Source: [Flexibacter] sp. ATCC 35208
GTDB taxonomy: Bacteria > Bacteroidota > Bacteroidia > Chitinophagales > Chitinophagaceae
NCBI RefSeq assembly: GCF_001975825.1
Contig: NZ_MTKN01000029.1
Span: forward strand, 50,654-97,452
Reading direction: 5' to 3'
DNA length: 46,799 bases
In this document: piece after piece, positions 43,758 through 46,799 of the stretch
How the letters are laid out: each line of letters opens with the position of its first letter
Position numbering within the stretch: position 1 is the stretch's first letter
The notes under the pieces: generated by a model
Seen by the model: only the letters and a program-made list of their open reading frames with translations
Told to the model about the DNA's origin: nothing
Databases searched by the model: none
Position numbers and translations under genes: made by a program

Positions 43758-44627
43758 TTATTCTATTTTTTTTTGACGTTTAAAAAACTCAATTCGTTTC
43801 TTATACTCCGTTTCACTTTGTTGCTTTGTCCTAGAGTCCCAATTTGTTCTCTTTTGATCTATTGAAATAGCCAAAGTAGCACAGTCAATCGCTTCTTCAT
43901 ATTTCTTTTGTATTTCCAGTATGTCAACTTTTTGTCTGTAGTACCAGGATTCCCTCTTCATTGCAATTGCCTTGTCAATGAGTACCACCGCTCGATCTAA
44001 ATTCTTGTTTAGGTAGTAATAGTACTCTGCAGCCTCCGCGTATTCGTCTGAATTTCGTGACTTATCTGTCAACAGATATTGTTGAATAAAATCATTGACT
44101 AGTTTGTCTGATTCTGTTTTTACTTGGAATGAAATCTGGGTATTCTCCCACGAAAGGTAGACGATGGCATTGTTCGGTACTATGTCGATGTCTATGGTTA
44201 GTGATTCGTAGTATCGATCTGTCGGGTGTGCCTTTACTTTGAATCGAATTATATCTTTTGTCGCGTCATACCAAGTTACTCCGTAAAGAGTCGTGTCCTT
44301 ATTCAATATCACAGTCCATTCGCTGGTGCCTGGAATAGTTAAGATTGAGTAAGTCCCTTTGTTTATGTTTTTATTGCCGATAACAACAGCCTTACTGAAT
44401 CCAATCTTTGTACAATTTCCTGCACCAGTTCTCCACAATTTGTCGTACTTGACTAATTCGCCAAATACTTTGCGCCCTCGAGCCGCTGGTCTCTCGTAGT
44501 CTACTGAAATGTTTGTTAGTCCAATCTTTTGCTCAATTCTTCCTTTCGGACTTAGACTAGGAAAGATTGTTTGCGAAAAAGAAACAAATGTCACAGTTAG
44601 AAAAAATATAATTAAAAGTGTCCTCAT
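43758..44627 (-). CDS. DUF2911 domain protein with C-terminal helical repeats
   Basis: The 289-residue product begins with a signal peptide (MRTLLIIFFLTVTFVSFSQ). I chose this start over an ATG 81 bp upstream because the extra residues precede the signal peptide. The DUF2911 domain follows (about 28-160: SPKGRIEQKIGLTNISVDYERPAARGRKVFGELV, WRTGAGNCTKI). The C-terminal part (190-285) has TPR-like helices. DUF2911 proteins are secreted and of unknown function. The gene is more AT rich than the main block of the window. Confidence 0.82.
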   Translation of the reverse strand: MRTLLIIFFLTVTFVSFSQTIFPSLSPKGRIEQKIGLTNISVDYERPAARGRKVFGELVKYDKLWRTGAGNCTKIGFSKAVVIGNKNINKGTYSILTIPGTSEWTVILNKDTTLYGVTWYDATKDIIRFKVKAHPTDRYYESLTIDIDIVPNNAIVYLSWENTQISFQVKTESDKLVNDFIQQYLLTDKSRNSDEYAEAAEYYYYLNKNLDRAVVLIDKAIAMKRESWYYRQKVDILEIQKKYEEAIDCATLAISIDQKRTNWDSRTKQQSETEYKKRIEFFKRQKKIE

Positions 44628-44858
44628 TTTTAGTCTTTTTCGATACCACAATCTCGGACAGCACCTTGCCCATAACATTTTATTTCCGTTATTATACACT
44701 ACTTCCATAAGAAAACAATTTTTGCAAGCAATTATTTTTAACTATTGTTCAATATTATCAACTAATTACATAGAGAAATCTCAAGATAGTTTGCTCGTTG
44801 TTTCGGCAAATGCGTTAGTTATAATTACAATCTTTGCCTAAATAATAAACAAAATGGT

Positions 44859-45281
44859 TCAAAAGTTGTCCCTCTTTTTAAACAGAAGGCAATCAAGACT
44901 CCATTGGCCTGAACCTGCAAAAAAGAATGTCGCAAATAATAATAGCAATAAGAACGGCAATGTCTCTTCCCCTAAAATCTTTGCGTTTCCCATTATAAAA
45001 GTTATGACTGACATGTTTATAACCAACAGAATAGATATAACCCTTGTAAATAGCCCAAGAATCAGGAAAATTCCCCCCAATAATTCTGTTGTTTTCCCAA
45101 CATAGGCCATGAACGAGGGAAGAGGAAAGTGGATATCTTTTAACCATGCTGTATTCCCCTGCATGTGGTCCTTGCTGAAAACTTCCAATCCGTATTTCAT
45201 TATAATAATGCCGGTAATCGCCCTGAGAATAACAAGCCATTTATCAAGGTAGAGGCTTGAAGTAAATAGTTTTCTGATCAT
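44859..45281 (-). CDS. DoxX-family membrane protein
   Basis: The 140-residue product has four hydrophobic segments and the DoxX pattern: LVILRAITGIIIMKYGLEVF, a second helix with GKTTELLGGIFLILGLFTR, and a final helix ending at a SGQWSLD motif. DoxX proteins are quinone-interacting or redox-related membrane subunits. It is divergent from the ToxR-like gene with a 109-bp shared promoter region; a TAGGTTTG -7 element lies at 45319-45312. The neighbouring regulator may control it. Confidence 0.85.
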   Translation of the reverse strand: MIRKLFTSSLYLDKWLVILRAITGIIIMKYGLEVFSKDHMQGNTAWLKDIHFPLPSFMAYVGKTTELLGGIFLILGLFTRVISILLVINMSVITFIMGNAKILGEETLPFLLLLLFATFFFAGSGQWSLDCLLFKKRDNF

Positions 45282-45311
45282 AAGTTAATGTTTAAAATAA
45301 TTTTGATAAGG

Positions 45312-45319
45312 CAAACCTA
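45312..45319 (-). promoter_or_regulatory. Candidate -7 element of the DoxX gene
   Basis: TAGGTTTG on the minus strand, 31 bp before the DoxX start codon. The -33 element is weak. Confidence 0.5.
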
Positions 45320-45390
45320 ATCTACCTGATTTTGAAACCCAGAAACTAACTGTAAAAAAGTGTAACTTGTAATGTAAAATCTTTGTAAAC

Positions 45391-46323
45391 ATGCATTCAC
45401 GGATGTTTTTACTAATTGTAATCATCGTTGTCCTTGCTACAGTTTTGGGTTTTATTAATATGAGAATGTCTACTTCTTTTGATGAAGCAAAGAAAATAAT
45501 TCTCTTCCGACAGGTAGGGCATGAGTTATTGCTATCTGCCGGTGACTCTTCCTCACGGGTACTTCCTATCCGCAGAATCTCAAATAAAGAATATCGGCTT
45601 GATTTCGAAAATGTTTTTGCTCTTGTGCCGGATTCTCTGGTCGATATTATTAGTCGTATTATGAAGAGAGGTTCATTTCCTCCTGAGTATCTTGTGAATG
45701 TTATCGAAAATAGAAGTAATCAGGTGGTTTACGGTTTTTCAGTTGCAGAACAGGATAATAACATTATTCCCTGTACAGGAAGAACATTACCTAAAGGGCG
45801 TTACTCAATTAATATCTTAATACCTGTTACTTCGTTATCTGCCATTGTTAGATGGAGATATATTTTACCTTTTTCCGGTCTGTGTTTGGGCCTTGTACTT
45901 ATCACCATTGGGTTATTCCAACGAAATGTTAAAAAGACGACAATTAAACCTGAAAACATTGAAACATCTGTGGAATCCATAAGTATTGGTAAATATCTAT
46001 TTTACCCCGACAAAAAATTGCTGATAATAGGACAGGAGCAAATGGAACTAACAGCAAAAGAGTCAAAACTGCTAGGCATATTTACGCGCGATCAGAATCA
46101 GCTTATTGATCGGAATAAATTATTGAAAGAAGGATGGGAGGATGAAGGGGTTATCACTGGGCGGAGTTTGGATATGTATGTATCTAAACTAAGGAAAAAA
46201 TTACAAAAAGATCCTGATATAAGTATAATTAATATACATGGGAAAGGTTACCGGTTAAGTAATATGTATAGTTGCCGCCCCCTGATCTACCGATATAACT
46301 TTCTTAAAAAGTTTATAATGTAA
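45391..46323 (+). CDS. Membrane-bound ToxR-like winged-helix regulator
   Basis: The 310-residue product has two transmembrane segments (5-22 and 157-176) enclosing a domain of about 130 residues. A cytoplasmic linker leads to an OmpR/PhoB-type winged helix (198-290; MELTAKESKLLGIFTRDQNQ, RSLDMYVSKLRKKLQKDP, GKGYRL). There is no phosphoacceptor domain, so it is a one-component membrane regulator like ToxR or CadC, though here the DNA-binding domain is C-terminal. An extra 20-residue tail follows the normal end. It is divergent from DoxX. The stop is about 20-30 bp before the end of a group II intron. Confidence 0.82.
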   Translation: MHSRMFLLIVIIVVLATVLGFINMRMSTSFDEAKKIILFRQVGHELLLSAGDSSSRVLPIRRISNKEYRLDFENVFALVPDSLVDIISRIMKRGSFPPEYLVNVIENRSNQVVYGFSVAEQDNNIIPCTGRTLPKGRYSINILIPVTSLSAIVRWRYILPFSGLCLGLVLITIGLFQRNVKKTTIKPENIETSVESISIGKYLFYPDKKLLIIGQEQMELTAKESKLLGIFTRDQNQLIDRNKLLKEGWEDEGVITGRSLDMYVSKLRKKLQKDPDISIINIHGKGYRLSNMYSCRPLIYRYNFLKKFIM

Positions 46324-46342
46324 TTCAAATTTTCAACAAAAA

Positions 46343-46799
46343 GGTTCCGGGTAGAGCGGGTCGTTACCTCCCCGCTCCCCCACAGACCCGTGCGAGCAGA
46401 TTTCCTTCACACGGTTCCTCTATTTACGGCTTCGCTATGAGGATGCTAAGACTGCCTTCATCCTTCTCTTTACCTTCAATTTCTCTCGGTTCAGATACCT
46501 CTCGATATCGCCTTTTCTTTGCGCATAACAAGGTGACGATATATACCCTGCAAGCTTGGATTATTCTTGTTCGGTCAATCCATTATAACCGGCTTTCGTT
46601 TGGAGACGTTAGGCTCTCCTGTGTTCCCGTATTACCCCTGTCTGCCTTTGATATGTTCTCAGACCCCGGTCGAATCGCTCCCACTCGTCAATAACGCAGG
46701 TTAGATGTTGCTTTAGCATTTCAAACAACTAAAGCTTCAACGTTGAGGACAGTTTCGAGGCTCAATGGCATACCGTCAGCAGTCGCTGTCTACGCTTCG
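46343..46799 (-). mobile_element. Group II intron, 3' part (continues past the window)
   Basis: Read on the minus strand, a domain-V-like hairpin (46417-46385, GAACCGTGTG ... GCACGGGTC) is followed by a domain-VI-like helix (46377-46354, GAGCGGG with CCCGCTC) and a CTCTACCCG end, the usual 3' end of bacterial group II introns. Upstream of domain V there are structured blocks but no maturase reading frame within the visible 380 bases. The 5' end and any intron-encoded protein lie outside the window, or the copy is ORF-less. The exact 3' boundary (46343-46353) is uncertain. Confidence 0.6.

Noticed and set aside
44650..44708. Inverted TAAC...GTTA motif upstream of the DUF2911 gene as an integron attC site
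   Set aside because: Does not match the attC core consensus and no integrase is present.
46437..46694. 85-residue plus-strand frame near the right end
   Set aside because: Lies antisense to group II intron RNA structure.

Overview
This looks like a chromosomal window from a Bacteroidota bacterium, most likely a Chitinophagaceae member (Chitinophaga-like). The evidence is the near absence of Shine-Dalgarno sequences, promoters of the TTG-N19-21-TAnnTTTG type, TonB-dependent receptors with CarboxypepD_reg N-termini, the DUF6452/DUF6048 pair, Spy-like and GYF-motif proteins beside an ECF sigma factor, and many short lipoproteins.

Layout. 1-2.7 kb: minus-strand ECF sigma factor operon with a membrane protein carrying nine P-x-GYF-x-QL repeats and a Spy-like periplasmic protein. 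2.8-5.9 kb: transketolase C-terminal subunit, galE and rfbA. 6.1-7.8 kb: PiT phosphate permease with its DUF47 (PhoU-like) partner. 8.1-17.7 kb: a plus-strand block with a PlcP/COG2908-type metallophosphoesterase, an unknown 139-residue protein, a TonB-dependent receptor with a beta-helix lipoprotein, and an Oar-type TonB-dependent receptor. 17.7-26.7 kb: a likely structured small RNA, a DUF1398 gene, lipoproteins, a YHS lipoprotein, an M13 peptidase, rarA and two tandem paralogous lipoproteins. 26.7-34.9 kb: pbpC and an alpha-2-macroglobulin (the yfhM/pbpC pair). 35-40 kb: an ElaA-type acetyltransferase, the DUF6452/DUF6048 pair and uvrA. 40.1-43.5 kb: an 11-bp repeat array, fabF, a fatty-acid desaturase and tRNA-Ser(GCU). 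43.6-46.8 kb: an AT-rich accessory stretch (DUF2911 protein, DoxX, ToxR-like regulator) ending in the 3' part of a group II intron.

The strongest non-obvious signal is regulatory. Six sites between 7.9 and 18.6 kb carry three or four TTAACA-like direct repeats with an exact 11-bp period. Five of them sit exactly 15 bp upstream (last repeat start to -7 start, allowing one degenerate repeat) of a TAnnTTTG-type -7 element. This matches the architecture of PhoB/PhoP (Pho) boxes. The promoters drive the PlcP-like hydrolase, the unknown small protein and both TonB receptor units, next to the phosphate permease. The block is therefore best read as a phosphate-starvation locus combining lipid-phosphate salvage with outer-membrane uptake. 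The assignment is inferred; no phoB/phoR is in the window.

Three decayed genes lie in gaps between intact genes: an AraC-type regulator N-terminus (18.4-18.5 kb), a small lipoprotein with a premature stop and a frameshift (26.5-26.7 kb), and the C-terminal part of a ModF-like ABC ATPase (35.1-35.3 kb). Other unexplained structure includes an 80-bp tandem duplication upstream of pbpC, a perfect palindrome at the fabF promoter, and the 11-bp minisatellite between fabF and uvrA.
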